NCBI GenBank assembly: GCA_911728435.2
Contig: OU452208.1
Location: 868,001-932,000 of the forward strand
DNA length: 64,000 nt
Direction: 5' to 3'
Source of the DNA: Apoderus coryli
Taxonomy: Eukaryota; Arthropoda; Insecta; Coleoptera; Attelabidae
Shown here: positions 53,926 to 64,000 of the stretch, piece after piece
How positions within the stretch are numbered: the stretch's first letter is position 1
Layout: each line of letters begins with the position of its first letter
Position numbers and translations under genes: made by a program
The notes under the pieces: generated by a model
The model's input: only the letters and a program-made list of their open reading frames with translations
The model's database searches: none
Told to the model about the DNA's origin: nothing

Positions 53926-56900
53926 CACATCTTCTTCTTCTTCTGGTGCCATGTCCGATTATCGAACGTTGGCAATCATATTAGCTATAATAACTTTGTT
54001 TATCGCAGCTCGGAAAAGTTCGGCGGATGTTTTGCGATACCAATCTCGAAGATTTCGGAGCCAAGATTTTCTTCTTCGTCCTGGACCTCTATTTCCGGGA
54101 ATCTTACCCTGCATCACTAAATGAAGGAGATGATATTTTCCTGTGTGCCTCATCACGTGGCCGAAATATCCGAGTTTTCGGCTTTTTATTGTTTTAATTA
54201 TTTCTGTGCTTTTCTTCATTCGTTGTATGACTATCTCATTACTTATTCGGTCCATCCAGCTTATTCGGAGAATTCTTCTGTAGACCCACATTTCAAAAGC
54301 CTCCATCTTCTTCAATAATGTGTCGGTCAGCGTCCAACTCTCTGCTCCGTAGAGTAATGTGGAGAATATGTAGCAACGGGTTAATCTAATTTTTAATTTT
54401 AAAGTGGTTCCTTTGTTGCAGAGAATTCTTTTTAATCTATAGAAGGCGGTTCTAGCTTTTTCGATACGGATCTTTATTTCTTTGCTCATGTCCCAGTTGT
54501 CATTGACATTGGCGTCCAAATATGTGATGTTGTTAACCTTTTCTAGCTGTATCCCGTATGCTCTGATTTGTATTGCTGGTATTGGTGTTTTGCTGACAAC
54601 CATAAATTTGGTTTTTGAAGTATTGAGTTTCAGACCATACTTGTTACATGATTCGGTCACTCTGTTTACAAGTATTTGTAGTTCTTCTTGACTAGCAGCA
54701 ATTAGCACCGTGTCGTCCGCGTATCTCAAGTTATTGATGTTTATTCCATTTATTTTTATACCACCCTCCACATTGTCCAAGGCTTCTCTGAAGATATATT
54801 CCGAGTATAAATTAAATAATAAAGGAGACAAGATACACCCTTGCCTTACTCCACGTCGTATTTCCACTTCTTCTGATGTGTTCCATCCCAGTCGAATGTT
54901 TGCACTTTGATGCCAGTAAAGATTCGCAATGATTCGTAGGTCCTTATCATCGATTCCCACCAGCTGCAGAATTCTAATCATTTCGTCGTGCTTGACCCTA
55001 TCCAAGGCCTTCTCAAAGTCAATAAAACACAAGAAGACTGGCTGCTGCACGTCTCTGCATCTTTGAACTAAGACCTGAAGACTAAACAGTGCTTCTCTGG
55101 TTCCAAGGTTGTTGCGAAATCCAAATTGTGTTTCACTTAATTGTTACTCTATTTTTTTGTACATTCTACTATGCAGTATTATCAGGAAAAGTGTAACACG
55201 TGACTCATTAGACTGATAGTGCGATGGTCACTGCACTTTTTTGCGTTCATCTTTTTTGGTATCATTACAAAAAATGTTGATAGAAGCCAGTCTGTGGGTA
55301 TATTTCCTGATTCGTATATTTTGTTGAAAAGGCTTAGGAGATAGTGTTTACCATTATTTTCGAGAAGTTTGAGTATTTCATTGGGTATTTCGTCTGGCCC
55401 GGTTGCCTTCCTGTTTTTAGACAGTTTTATAGCTCTTTCGAGCTCATCTAATATTATTTTTGGTCCAGACGTCATATTTTCCAATACTATTCCTGTTCTT
55501 TCGTCTTCAAATAGCTCTCCAATGTATTCTCTCCATCTTATTAGTTTATCATGCTCGTTGACGATAATGTTACCTTGTCTGTCAACTAGATTATTTGCTG
55601 TCGGCCTGTATGTTCCTGTTATTTCTTTCACCTTTTTAAACATATTAAACGTGTCATTCTTTTTCTGTAGTTCTTCGACTTCCGTGCATTTGTTACTATA
55701 CCATGCTTCTTTTGCCGCGCATACCTTCCTTCTAATTTCTCCATTAATCTTCTTGTATATCTCCGCGCTTTTATTTTTATATTTTCTTCTTTCGTCCATC
55801 AATCCTAAGATTTCTCCAGTCATCCATTGTTGTTTCGTTTTTTTGGCCGTTTTGATGTCCAATGTAGTTTCTTGTATTATTGTTTTGAACTGCCTCCAGT
55901 GGTCTTCGATATTTTGTGTACTTGGATCTATAGACTGCAATCTTCTTTCTAGATCTTTTGCGATTGCTTGTGGATTTTCTTGTATGCGGTCAGTATTCAT
56001 TTTATGGACTGGATGTTGCTGTTTTATTTTTTTAAGTCTGAGTCTCATATCGCTGATCAACAATGTGTGGTCCGAGGGGATGTCTGCTCCTGGGAATGTT
56101 TTAGTTGCTTTGATTGCATTTCGATATCGTTCATTTATTGTTATATAGTCAATTTGATTTCTTATTATGTTATCTTGAGCATCTGCTGGTGATTTCCAGG
56201 TATACAGCCGCCTCGGTGGTAGCTTGAAAAAGGTATTTGTCACACATAGATTGTTCTCTTTGCAGAATTCTACAAAACGGTCTCCCCGTTCATTCCGTTG
56301 TCCAAGACCAAAGTCTCCTACGATGTTTTCTTGTCGGCCCTTGCCAACCTTGGCATTAAAGTCCCCCATTATGATAGTGATGTCTTTGTTTTTCAATTGC
56401 TCTGTTACACTCTTGATGTCAGTATAAAACTTCTCTAATTCCTCTTCGCTACTATCTGTCGTTGGGGCATAGGCCTGTATAAGGTTGATATCTACTGGTT
56501 TAGAGCTTAATTGTATTGTGATAACTCTATCAGATATGTGACACACAGATTTGACATATTTATTGAGCTCAGTGCGAATAATAAATGCCACGCCATTACG
56601 ATGATGTCTGCCATCTTCCCCAGAATAGTGCACCTCATGATCGTCTACGGTGCATCTGCCTGACCCAGGCCAGCGCATCTCGCTGATGCCAAGAATTGCT
56701 ATGTTTAGCCTTTTCATTTCTCTTATTGTATTGTGTGCTTTGCCGGGTTCATATAGGCTCCGTATGTTCCATGTACCTATTCTAATTCCTGCTTTTATGT
56801 ATATCCCTTTTTTCGCATCACAGGGGTTTCGCTTGATAACGACTTGGGAGGCCCTGTGTTGCCGTCCTCCCCTGCCGGATCTTGGTGTCCGAGGTCCATG

Positions 56901-57264
56901 ATCAGTAATCCTTTTTTTATCATATGTTGATGCCATTATGATTTTACTAGGGATATCCCTAAGGATCTTTAATATGGTAGTCTTCCCGTGGCTTTCCATA
57001 TCCTTACGCCGTTGACTATTCTATAGTTCCTCCGCCTTCGAGGTCGATTTCTCGACCTCAGGGCAAAAGGGTGCCCTTCCCACCACTTGTTCATCCGCCC
57101 GTAGCCGTTGACAAGCTGGTGGTGGATAGCTTATTCCGGCTATCATTCGGTCGTCAGAGACTCGTCGGTTATCTAGCAGGGTGCACCGGATAACATTAGT
57201 TATCACACGAGCAGGTGAGGTTGACATTTGGGCTGGCATTATTAGACCTTCGCCCCTTACACCC
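53926..57264 (-). mobile_element. RTE-like LINE, copy 1
   Basis: A minus-strand element with a GC-richer 5' region (57264-57000), a coding region, and a 3' end in a (GAA)n-type microsatellite (plus-strand acatcttcttcttcttctgg at 53928-53947). Short microsatellite tails in place of poly-A are typical of RTE-clade LINEs. It is nearly full length, inserted in the MITE at 53505-57375. Confidence 0.82.
53959..56999 (-). pseudogene. RTE-like LINE protein: AP endonuclease and reverse transcriptase
   Basis: The first frame (56999-55182, 605 codons from MESHGKTTILK) holds the apurinic-type endonuclease: GTWNIRSLYEPGKAHN, ILGISEMRW, QAYAPTTDSSEEELE, IIMGDFNAKVG, and the terminal SDHTLLISDMRL with the catalytic D-H. 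It runs into the RT start (KATGPDEIPNEILKLL, DHRTISLMSHVLH). The second frame (55050-53959) has CFIDFEKALDRVKHDEM, GVRQGCILSPLLFNLY, the active site LRYADDTVLIA, and the C-terminal WYRKTSAEL region. A frameshift near 55182 and a stop near 55150 separate them, so it is non-functional by a small margin. The N-terminal frame is GC-richer than its host. Confidence 0.9.
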
Positions 57265-57375
57265 CATATCAAATATGGAGGGCTAAAATGAAAAATTACA
57301 TTTTAAAACTCATATTATTTTTGCTCAAGGAATCTGTGGTTAACGGATTGACCTCCTTTTTCCGGACACCCTGTA

Positions 57376-57654
57376 TATATTATTATTATTATACAAAAAT
57401 AAATATGATAAAAAAAAAATTTGAAATATCTCTACAGCATTTTTCGATAATACGTTATTTATAGTTGTAGGTTTACAAAATTAAAAACAAAATTTAACTA
57501 TCAATTGCATTTTTATCACCACATCTCGTTTTAACATTTCCACCTTTATCAGGCTACCCGGGGCCCAAATTGAACATTTTTGGTAGTCGTACAAAATTAA
57601 ATAGTAGACTCGATGAAAATATTTCTTTCAACATTTTTGGTAAAAGGATTTCGG
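57376..57654. other. Intron 4 sequence, nothing recognised
   Basis: AT-rich spacer of about 280 bp between two TE complexes. Confidence 0.4.
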
Positions 57655-57905
57655 GTCCGTAAATACAATAAATGAAAAATAGCGGAGAAAATTACTAGTT
57701 TTACCTAGACAAGGGATTTTGTTTAATTTAGCAGGTGCTCAGTCTAATTCCGTAAAACCAGACCGAGGCACGTGTCGACACATACTGACGATTTCGTTTC
57801 GCTCTTATTATGAGTTCATCAGAGTACCATAGTCGTTGCCCATCTACAATATCGGCCTGCATTTAAACACCGATAGATATATGTAAACCGTACCATCTAC
57901 ATACA
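57655..57905 (-). mobile_element. Foldback MITE, family 1 copy B, left piece
   Basis: aataaatgaaaaatagcgga and the segment 57720-57870 (aatttagcaggtgctcagtc ... caatatcggcctgcatttaa) are the diverged reverse complement of the right half of copy A (31385-31560). It is interrupted at about 57910 by the RTE-like LINE. Confidence 0.7.
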
Positions 57906-57910
57906 CATAG

Positions 57911-60600
57911 TAATGGATCATCATCATCATCATCGTCACTCAGCTATAGTAGTCCACTGCTGAACATAAGCCTCTCGTTTATTTTGCCACTTTTCTCTAT
58001 CTTGAGCCATTTGTATCCAATTACCACAGATTCTTTTGATGTCATCGCATCGGTCCATCGTGTGGGGGGGGCGCCCTCTACTACGATAAGCTTCGTGCCT
58101 CGGGCGCCACTCCAATAGTTTTTTAGACCATCTTCCGTCAGTTCTTCTAGCTACGTGGCCGGCCCAGTTCCACTTTAAAGTTGTTATTTTTTCGATTACA
58201 TCTATAACACCTGTTCTTTGGCGAATAATCTCGTTTGGTATTCGGTCTCTGAGGGAAATACCCAGAATAGCCCTCTCCGTCGCCCGTTGGGTGACACGCA
58301 GTTTCTTTGCTGACTTTTTTGTAAGCGTCAATGTTTCGGCTTCGTATGTCATCACTGGTAATACGCACTGATTGTATACTTTTCGTTTTAGACTGATGGG
58401 AATATCCGACTTGAAAACATACTTTAATCTTCCAAAAGATGTCCACCCCAAGCCTACTCTCCGGAGAAGTTCGCACGTCTGGTTGTCCCGTCCTATTCGG
58501 ATCTCATGACCCAAATATTTGTAGGCGGTGACCTGTTCAATAGATTTGCTTCCAACAGTTATGTTTTCACTGGGGACTAGGTTTGTCATGACTTGCGTCT
58601 TTGCAAAGTTAATTCTTAGGCCAACTTCCCTTGAAGCATTGTATAATTTTTCCAACATCATGGACGCTTGATCTATACGGTCGGTGATAAGGACGATATC
58701 GTCTGCAAATCTTAAGTTATTTAATCTTTCACCGTCTATATTTAGGCCCATTTCCCCCCATTCGATTTTCTTACAGGCATATTCGAGCAGTGTGGTGAAC
58801 AGCTTTGGAGAGAGGGTATCTCCTTGACGTACACCTTGTTCTATTCGGAATGTTCTTGTGTTTTTATGTAATCTTACACACGCCGTTGCTTTCTCATATA
58901 TACCCTTAATCAGTGCAATGTACCTGTAATCAATTCTGCAGTCTGTTAATGATTTGAGCATATGTTGTTGGCTGATTGAGTCAAAAGCTTTTTCATAGTC
59001 TACGAAAACAAGGATGAGAGGTTTATTATATTCTGTTGATTTTTCTATAAGGGTCTTGATTGTATGTAAATAAATGATCATTTGTACCGTACCCTGCTCG
59101 AAATCCTGCCTGTTCTTTCGGCTGGTAAAAATCTAATTTTGGAGTTAGGCGTTTAGCAATGATCTTCATAAATAGTTTATACAAGTGAGATAGGAGACTA
59201 ATGGGTCTGTAATTTGCTAGATTACCAATGTTCCCCTTCTTGTGCATTATTACTATAGCGTTGTTCCACTTTGAAGGTGTCACTCCTTGATGTAGACATT
59301 CATTAAATAATTTACATAGGGCCTCAATAACTATGTGTCCACCTTCCTTTACTGCCTCTATAACAATTTCGTCTTCTCCTGGTGACTTATTATTCTTCAT
59401 CTCAGACACCGCCTTTCTTACTTCACAGTAGGTTATGTCTGGTACATCTTCAGAGCCCTGGTTCAGTATTCTTGGGATAGGTACCTCTTCTTCATCTGGT
59501 TTTCTATAAAGTTCTTCATAGAAGTCTTCGACAATTTTTACAATTTCATCCTTGTTGGTAGTCACTTGCCCTGCCTTATTTTCTAGTTTGCAGATGTTGT
59601 GTTTTCCCACTTTTAAATTTCTACGTAAAACTTTAAGACTCTTGTTGTTTTCAATCACTGTATTTATTTTCTCTGTATTAAATTTTCTGGTATCTTTTCT
59701 TATGCCTTTGATATTTCTTTATTTAGTTGTCTTAGTTCCTCGTTGTTTGTGGTGTATTTGTTCATTAGTTCTCTTCTTTTCGTTAGTAGCTGTTTTGTGC
59801 CTCTAGACAGTTTTTCTTCTTTTTCTCTTCTCTTTGGTTCATATCTTTTACGTGTCTCTTGCAATGCTGTACATATTTTTTCATTTAAGTTCTCAACGTC
59901 GGTTCCCAGATTTTCAATACCGTCTAAGTCATTTTTTAGAGCCTCTCTGTATTCATCGGAGTTATCTATGGGATTCCATCCTAGGTTTCGTACTTTCGAT
60001 AACAGCTTAGATCTTTCTCTCTTTATATTGATTTCTATTATTGCTCTTACCATTCTGTGATCACTACCAATTGAGATACTATTAAGAACCTGGACGTCAT
60101 GCACTATATGCTTGTTATCCGAGACGATGTAATCTATCTCGTTCTTGGTAGTACCGTCTGGGCTTGCCCAAGTCCATTTTCTATTTGGCTTTTTCTTGAA
60201 AAAGGAGTTCATCGCAAATAGGTTGTGCTGCAATAAGTAGTCTAAAAGCATAGTTCCTCTATCGTTTCTGTTACCGAATCCAAACGACCCCATCGCTGTT
60301 TCGTTGTCGTCTGCCTTATGTCCTAATTTGGCATTGAAATCACCGGTAATAAAAGCAAAGTGCGTGCGAACCTTTTCTATTGCTTTGGTGATGTCTTCAT
60401 AAAAGTTCTCTATTTCGTCTTCACTATGCGTGGATGTTGGAGCATAGACTTGTATTATTTTAAGACTGTATCGATCGTTCAGTTTTAGTACCATAAATGC
60501 GACTCTCAGGCTAACATATTCAAACTGCACTATGCTATCTTTATGTCTCTTGTGAACTAAAAAGCCTACGCCTCCTTCCGACATGTAGTAATGGATATCC
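57911..60600 (-). mobile_element. RTE-like LINE, copy 2, 5'-truncated
   Basis: A minus-strand LINE whose 3' end reads cagtggactactatagctga followed by a (GAT)n tail (plus-strand ggatcatcatcatcatcatc at 57915-57934), a characteristic RTE-type ending. The 5' end at about 60600 lies inside the endonuclease domain, so it is 5'-truncated. It is inserted in a foldback MITE (57655-57905 and 60645-61395). Confidence 0.82.
57936..60584 (-). pseudogene. RTE-like LINE protein, three frames
   Basis: 60584-59700: endonuclease lacking its first part, with IIQVYAPTSTHSEDEIENFY, FITGDFNAKLG, TWASPDGTTKNEIDYIVSD and SIGSDHRMVRA (catalytic D-H). 59658-59026: RT start (EMKNNKSPGEDEIVIEA, ANYRPISLLSHLYKLF, KEQAGFRAGYGTNDH). 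59081-57936: RT core (VFVDYEKAFDSISQQHM, IEQGVRQGDTLSPKLFTTL, LRFADDIVLI with the F-A-D-D site) and the C-terminal RRTDGRWSKKLLEWRPR. Frameshifts near 59690 and 59060 break the protein. It is the same clade as copy 1 but a different subfamily. Confidence 0.88.
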
Positions 60601-60644
60601 CACCATAAATAGGCCGATCAAATCCGCCAGCCGTAAAAATAGAA

Positions 60645-61395
60645 ATGAAAATAGTGTTTTTCTACGACTGTCTTTAAATGCCTTTATTATATGTTCAATC
60701 ATGATTTGAAAATGTAGTACATTGTAATGCTGTTTTTCATTTACCCGTGCGTAATAATATTTCCCACTAGTTGCCTAGCAACTAATTTCCTGGTAATGAC
60801 AAAAGTAGCGGCGGGCATGAAAAATCACCATAGGAACGCCGAAAATACAAACACCAAATTGACAGTTTTGGTATTTATAATTAATAATAATTATAATTAA
60901 GTATTTCGCTAATTTCAAAACACATAAACAGTGATAGTGAATATAGTTTAACACCACCTAGTCAATTTAATAGGTGGTGTTAAACTATATTCACTATCAC
61001 TGTTTATGTGTTTTGAAATTAGCGAAATACTTAATTATAATTAAGTATGATCGTCGCCTGCGGCTCATGCTGCAAATCATACGAGTAGGAAATGGTCATT
61101 TCATGTGAGTTTAACACTATAATTTTTCTATGACTGTTTCAATGCTTTTGGATAAATTGAACATACTTTTTAGGAAAATATTTGGTTTTCGAAACTTACC
61201 CCTGTTAACGTGTAAGCCTAAATACGATAAATTAGAAGTATTAAATTGACTAGGTGGTGTTAAACTGTATTCACTATCACTGTTTATGTGTTTTGAAATT
61301 AGCGAAATACTTAATTATAATTAATTATTATTAATTTTGTCCGCTATGCCTCAAAATTATTTTTCTTTTATTATATTTACTGACACAAATTAAAT
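60645..61395 (+). mobile_element. Foldback MITE, family 1 copy B, right piece
   Basis: gtttttctacgactgtcttt through tttccactagttgcctagc parallels 30770-30910 of copy A. At 60932-61001 a perfect-looking palindrome (gtgatagtgaatatagttta / taaactatattcactatcac) is followed by a second reversed stretch. At 61251-61330 the aggtggtgttaaac segment occurs once more, reversed. The right TIR (attttgtccgctatgcctca ... ttattatatttactgacaca) closes the element. This copy is rearranged relative to copy A. Confidence 0.7.
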
Positions 61396-62084
61396 TTATA
61401 GATTTTCATTATTTATATTATTATTAGATATTCACGACCAAACGCTTGGAGACCACTGTCGCGGATAGCCAAATATTTTGGGTAATGCTAGCAGAAGGAT
61501 AAATGGCGTCCTGCTAGCGTTTCTACAAATAATGTATAGTTTTAGTTGAACATTGTTTTTAAAACTCTATTTTATTTTACAAACGCAAGTTACAGAAGAA
61601 GTGGTCTATTTGCGAAATGAATTTACACTTTATATTTTCCTTAGTCAGGAAAAACTATAAGAAAAAGAAAGACAGCTTCTGGAATCTATGTATAATTATT
61701 ATATTATGATTAGTGTAGGCACTATGAATTTAGATTTATTATAATAAGATAGTTTTATATGGTCACATAATTTTCGTATTACAAACAAATTATTGATATT
61801 TTCCATATATCATATTATAAGTACATACCACAGCCATTAGAAATAAGTATTTTTTTTAATCCAGATTGTCGTGACATAATAACTGATGTCATAGATGTCT
61901 ATTGTATAACAGTAACTATGCCAGTTAAAACTAAGAACTATGCAAACCATTTAAAATCTAATATTATTACCAAACTTTTCTTAAAATTAAACATATGACT
62001 AAAACTAAAGCTTTAAATAAAAAATGGTTTAATACGAAATGCTCCTCCGTTATTTTTGATACAAAGTTGAATTCGCTTTTCAAA
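61396..62084. other. Intron 4 sequence with a small hairpin
   Basis: AT-rich. A hairpin at 61487-61520 pairs gctagcagaagga with tcctgctagc around a ~9-bp loop; it is too short for a convincing microRNA. No gene was recognised. Confidence 0.4.
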
Positions 62085-62136
62085 TGAATTTGTAGGGCTC
62101 CATGGATAACTGAATTTGTAGGGCTCCATGGATAAC
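62085..62136. repeat. 26-bp tandem duplication at the LINE boundary
   Basis: tgaatttgtagggctccatg plus gataac occurs twice without a gap (62085-62110 and 62111-62136). Because 26 is not a multiple of three, the duplication shifts the frame just before the LINE ORF. Confidence 0.95.
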
Positions 62137-64000
62137 TGAACAATTTAAAAATCTGCAGAAAACCAGAAATAAATTGCTTCGGAAATATAAAAAATATAAA
62201 ACCATTGACAACTGGGAGGCATATAAACGAATGAGGAACTTCGTGTCATCAGAAACCACGCGATTAAAAAAACAATATTTAGAAACTCAAATTAATGCTA
62301 GTAGTGCTCGGGAGAACTGGAGGCTCTTACAAAACATGGAAATTTATGGCAGGAACAAAAAAATTATACCGGACAAGCTTAAAGATGTTGAAAAAATTAA
62401 TAATTATTTCGCCAATATCCCGACCAATTATCCCGATTTAGAGTTATTGAATTTTTACAAGGGTGGCCAGCTTAATGATAGTATCCAGAAATTTGAGTTT
62501 CAAATGGCGACTATTGAGGATATACAGCAAGCGCTGCTTTCTATTAAATCCAAAGCGGTGGGTGATGACGGGATCAGTGTGGATATGCTGCGTCGTAGCT
62601 GTCCATATATTTTGCCAATATTATTGCATTTGGTCAACTACTGCATAGAGATAAGTGATTTCCCCACACAATGGAAGATCAGCAATGTTATCCCTTTTCC
62701 AAAGACACAGTCTCCGAGTGAATTAAAGGATCTTCGTCCAATAAGCATTTTACCCACTCTTAGCAAAATACTTGAGAGGATCCTCGATAACCAGATTAAA
62801 AACTACGTGGCCGCATCTGACTTGCTGCCCAATGTACAGTCAGGTTTTAGAACGAACTATAGTTGCACAACTGCTTTGTCCAAGGTAACAGATGATATTT
62901 TCCTTACGGCGGACAGAGGTGGACTGACCGCACTAGTGCTTTTGGATTACACCAAAGCATTTGACAGGCTCAATCATGATTTGCTTCTGGGAATATTAAA
63001 TTATCTTGGATTTTCCGTTACTGCTACAGCTCTTGTAAGTAGTTACTTAAGTGACAGAAGCCAAATGGTTAAGCTCGACGGCAAACTTTCTTCCCCCAAA
63101 AATATTAATAAAGGTGTACCTCAAGGTTCAATCTTGGGCCCAATCTTATTTTGTCTCTATACATCCCAGTTGACAAAAAGACTAAAGCACTGTGACGCGC
63201 ATATTTATGCAGATGACACTCAACTTTACTGCTCTTTTATGCCAGAGAAGTTAGAAGAAAGCATCGATAATATGAATCTTGACTTGGCTTCGCTTGTGGA
63301 AATATCTGATGCCCATTGCCTTCAAATAAATCCTACTAAGTCGGAACTATTACTTTTTGGTAGAAGTTCGCACAGGAATCGCTATACGGATTCGTTTAAG
63401 TTGAGCGTGGATAACGTGCAATTTAAATGTGCAAAGTTCGCGAGAAATTTGGGTTTGATATTGGACACGCATTTAAGATTTAGTCAACATGTAAGCCAAT
63501 GTATTAGGCGTGCTTTCATGAACTTGAAATTACTGTATACCAAGAGAAGGTTGCTTAGTGAATGCACTAAGAAACTTTTGTGTGATTCACTGGTACTTTC
63601 ACATTTTAATTTTGCCGATACTATATATGGCCCATGCCTGACTGATATTGACCAAAAAAGAATCCAGTTAATGCGAAATGCCTGTGTTCGACTCATACGA
63701 GGAATTAGGAGGGGTGAGCGTGGCGTCAGTGCTAAGCTTCGTGAAATTGGGTGGCTGAGGATGAATGAACGACGTGCTCTTCATTCTTTAGTCTTCTTTA
63801 ATAAAATTATAACTACAAAAACTCCAGATTATTTGTATAACAAAATTAAATTTCGCGGTTCTATTCATGATGTGAATATTCGTCGCAAGCTTACTATATC
63901 ACCTCCAAGTCACTGCACAGCTATGTTTGAAAGATCATTCTCTTACAATGTATGTAATATCTATAATAGGGTACCGGATAATTGTAAGTTTTTGAAAGGT
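62114..64000 (+). CDS. Jockey/CR1-like LINE reverse transcriptase, open at window end
   Basis: One open plus-strand frame from 62114 (recognisable from 62123, APWITEQFKNLQKTRNKLLR) to the window end, about 628 codons with no internal stop. Motifs: KAVGDDGISVDMLRRSCP, LKDLRPISILPTLSKILERI, VQSGFRTNYSCTTALS, LVLLDYTKAFDRLNHDLLL, GVPQGSILGPILFCLY, and the active site AHIYADDTQLYCSF (Y-A-D-D). Thumb and C-terminal regions follow (LGLILDTHLRFSQHV; VRLIRGIRRGERG). No in-frame ATG precedes the conserved start, and no endonuclease was found upstream, so the copy is 5'-truncated or its upstream part is out of frame because of the 26-bp duplication. The relic at 50230-51295 belongs to the same group. 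Confidence 0.88.
   Translation, partial: MCRAPWITEQFKNLQKTRNKLLRKYKKYKTIDNWEAYKRMRNFVSSETTRLKKQYLETQINASSARENWRLLQNMEIYGRNKKIIPDKLKDVEKINNYFANIPTNYPDLELLNFYKGGQLNDSIQKFEFQMATIEDIQQALLSIKSKAVGDDGISVDMLRRSCPYILPILLHLVNYCIEISDFPTQWKISNVIPFPKTQSPSELKDLRPISILPTLSKILERILDNQIKNYVAASDLLPNVQSGFRTNYSCTTALSKVTDDIFLTADRGGLTALVLLDYTKAFDRLNHDLLLGILNYLGFSVTATALVSSYLSDRSQMVKLDGKLSSPKNINKGVPQGSILGPILFCLYTSQLTKRLKHCDAHIYADDTQLYCSFMPEKLEESIDNMNLDLASLVEISDAHCLQINPTKSELLLFGRSSHRNRYTDSFKLSVDNVQFKCAKFARNLGLILDTHLRFSQHVSQCIRRAFMNLKLLYTKRRLLSECTKKLLCDSLVLSHFNFADTIYGPCLTDIDQKRIQLMRNACVRLIRGIRRGERGVSAKLREIGWLRMNERRALHSLVFFNKIITTKTPDYLYNKIKFRGSIHDVNIRRKLTISPPSHCTAMFERSFSYNVCNIYNRVPDNCKFLKG

Larger units (their letters stand above)
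53505..57375. mobile_element. Mariner-type MITE split by an RTE-like LINE
   Basis: TIRs of about 105-110 bp: TACAGGGTGTCCGGAAAAAG (53505-53613) and the complement (about 57265-57375), with TA outside. Inside the left arm, agccctccatgttcgatata leads into about 310 bp of AT-rich sequence; the right arm ends directly at the LINE 5' end. The LINE (about 53926-57264, minus strand) therefore entered close to the right TIR. Confidence 0.8.

Noticed and set aside
55369..56148. 259-codon plus-strand frame opposite the RTE endonuclease
   Set aside because: Shadow of the real minus-strand coding frame, low-complexity Ser/Phe/Leu-rich product.
61487..61520. MicroRNA precursor
   Set aside because: The hairpin stem is only about 10 bp with a mismatch, far shorter than a pre-miRNA.

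Overview
This is an insect-type nuclear genomic window: AT-rich, with spliced genes, GT-AG introns and dense transposable elements (TEs). A beetle is plausible from the element mix, but nothing here proves the order. The only clear host gene is a secreted GH18 chitinase on the + strand. Its first four exons are at 36133-36190, 41100-41282, 44766-45001 and 52689-52816. They carry the signal peptide, the N-terminal half of the catalytic domain and the catalytic DGxDxDxE motif. The gene continues past the window end, and its introns hold most of the TEs right of 36 kb.

Layout. 1-2.4 kb: a 1.5-kb block duplicated in direct orientation at 17.9-19.4 kb, a hairpin MITE and a near-perfect 643-bp palindrome. 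2.4-15.7 kb: the most unusual object, a 12,993-bp foldback-type element (2603-15595). It has a perfect 9-bp target-site duplication and lies precisely inside a BEL/Pao-type pol reading frame. Its arms are about 333 bp of unique terminal inverted repeat followed by opposed arrays of a ~157-bp repeat (about 19 copies left, about 37 right). The arms enclose a ~3.4-kb core with a decayed Crypton-like tyrosine recombinase and a Ulp1/C48-like cysteine protease followed by a zinc finger. 19.6-24.1 kb: a Ty3/gypsy-type LTR retrotransposon (minus strand, 134-135-bp LTRs, 5-bp TSD). 24.6-28.2 kb: two IS630-Tc1-mariner copies, one a relic and one with 340-bp TIRs. 28.7-35.2 kb: two Penelope-like elements with hammerhead-ribozyme-like motifs in their terminal repeats, separated by a foldback MITE.

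36.1-64 kb: the chitinase locus. Intron 1 holds an apparently intact R4/Dong-type LINE next to a TAA repeat. Intron 2 holds a GC-rich retro-insertion of unknown type, a tRNA-like sequence and a two-layer palindromic MITE. Intron 3 holds a small MITE, a TIR element with a THAP-like gene, and another TIR element with a 65-bp minisatellite and a LINE fragment. Intron 4 holds a LINE 3' fragment, two RTE-like LINEs each inserted in an older inverted-repeat element, and a Jockey/CR1-like LINE whose RT frame is still open at the window end.

Most TE genes are frameshifted. The exceptions are the R4/Dong ORF and the terminal LINE frame; the Penelope RT is broken by only one visible frameshift. Coordinates of TE edges without target duplications are approximate. 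All functional statements come from reading motifs; no database search was run.
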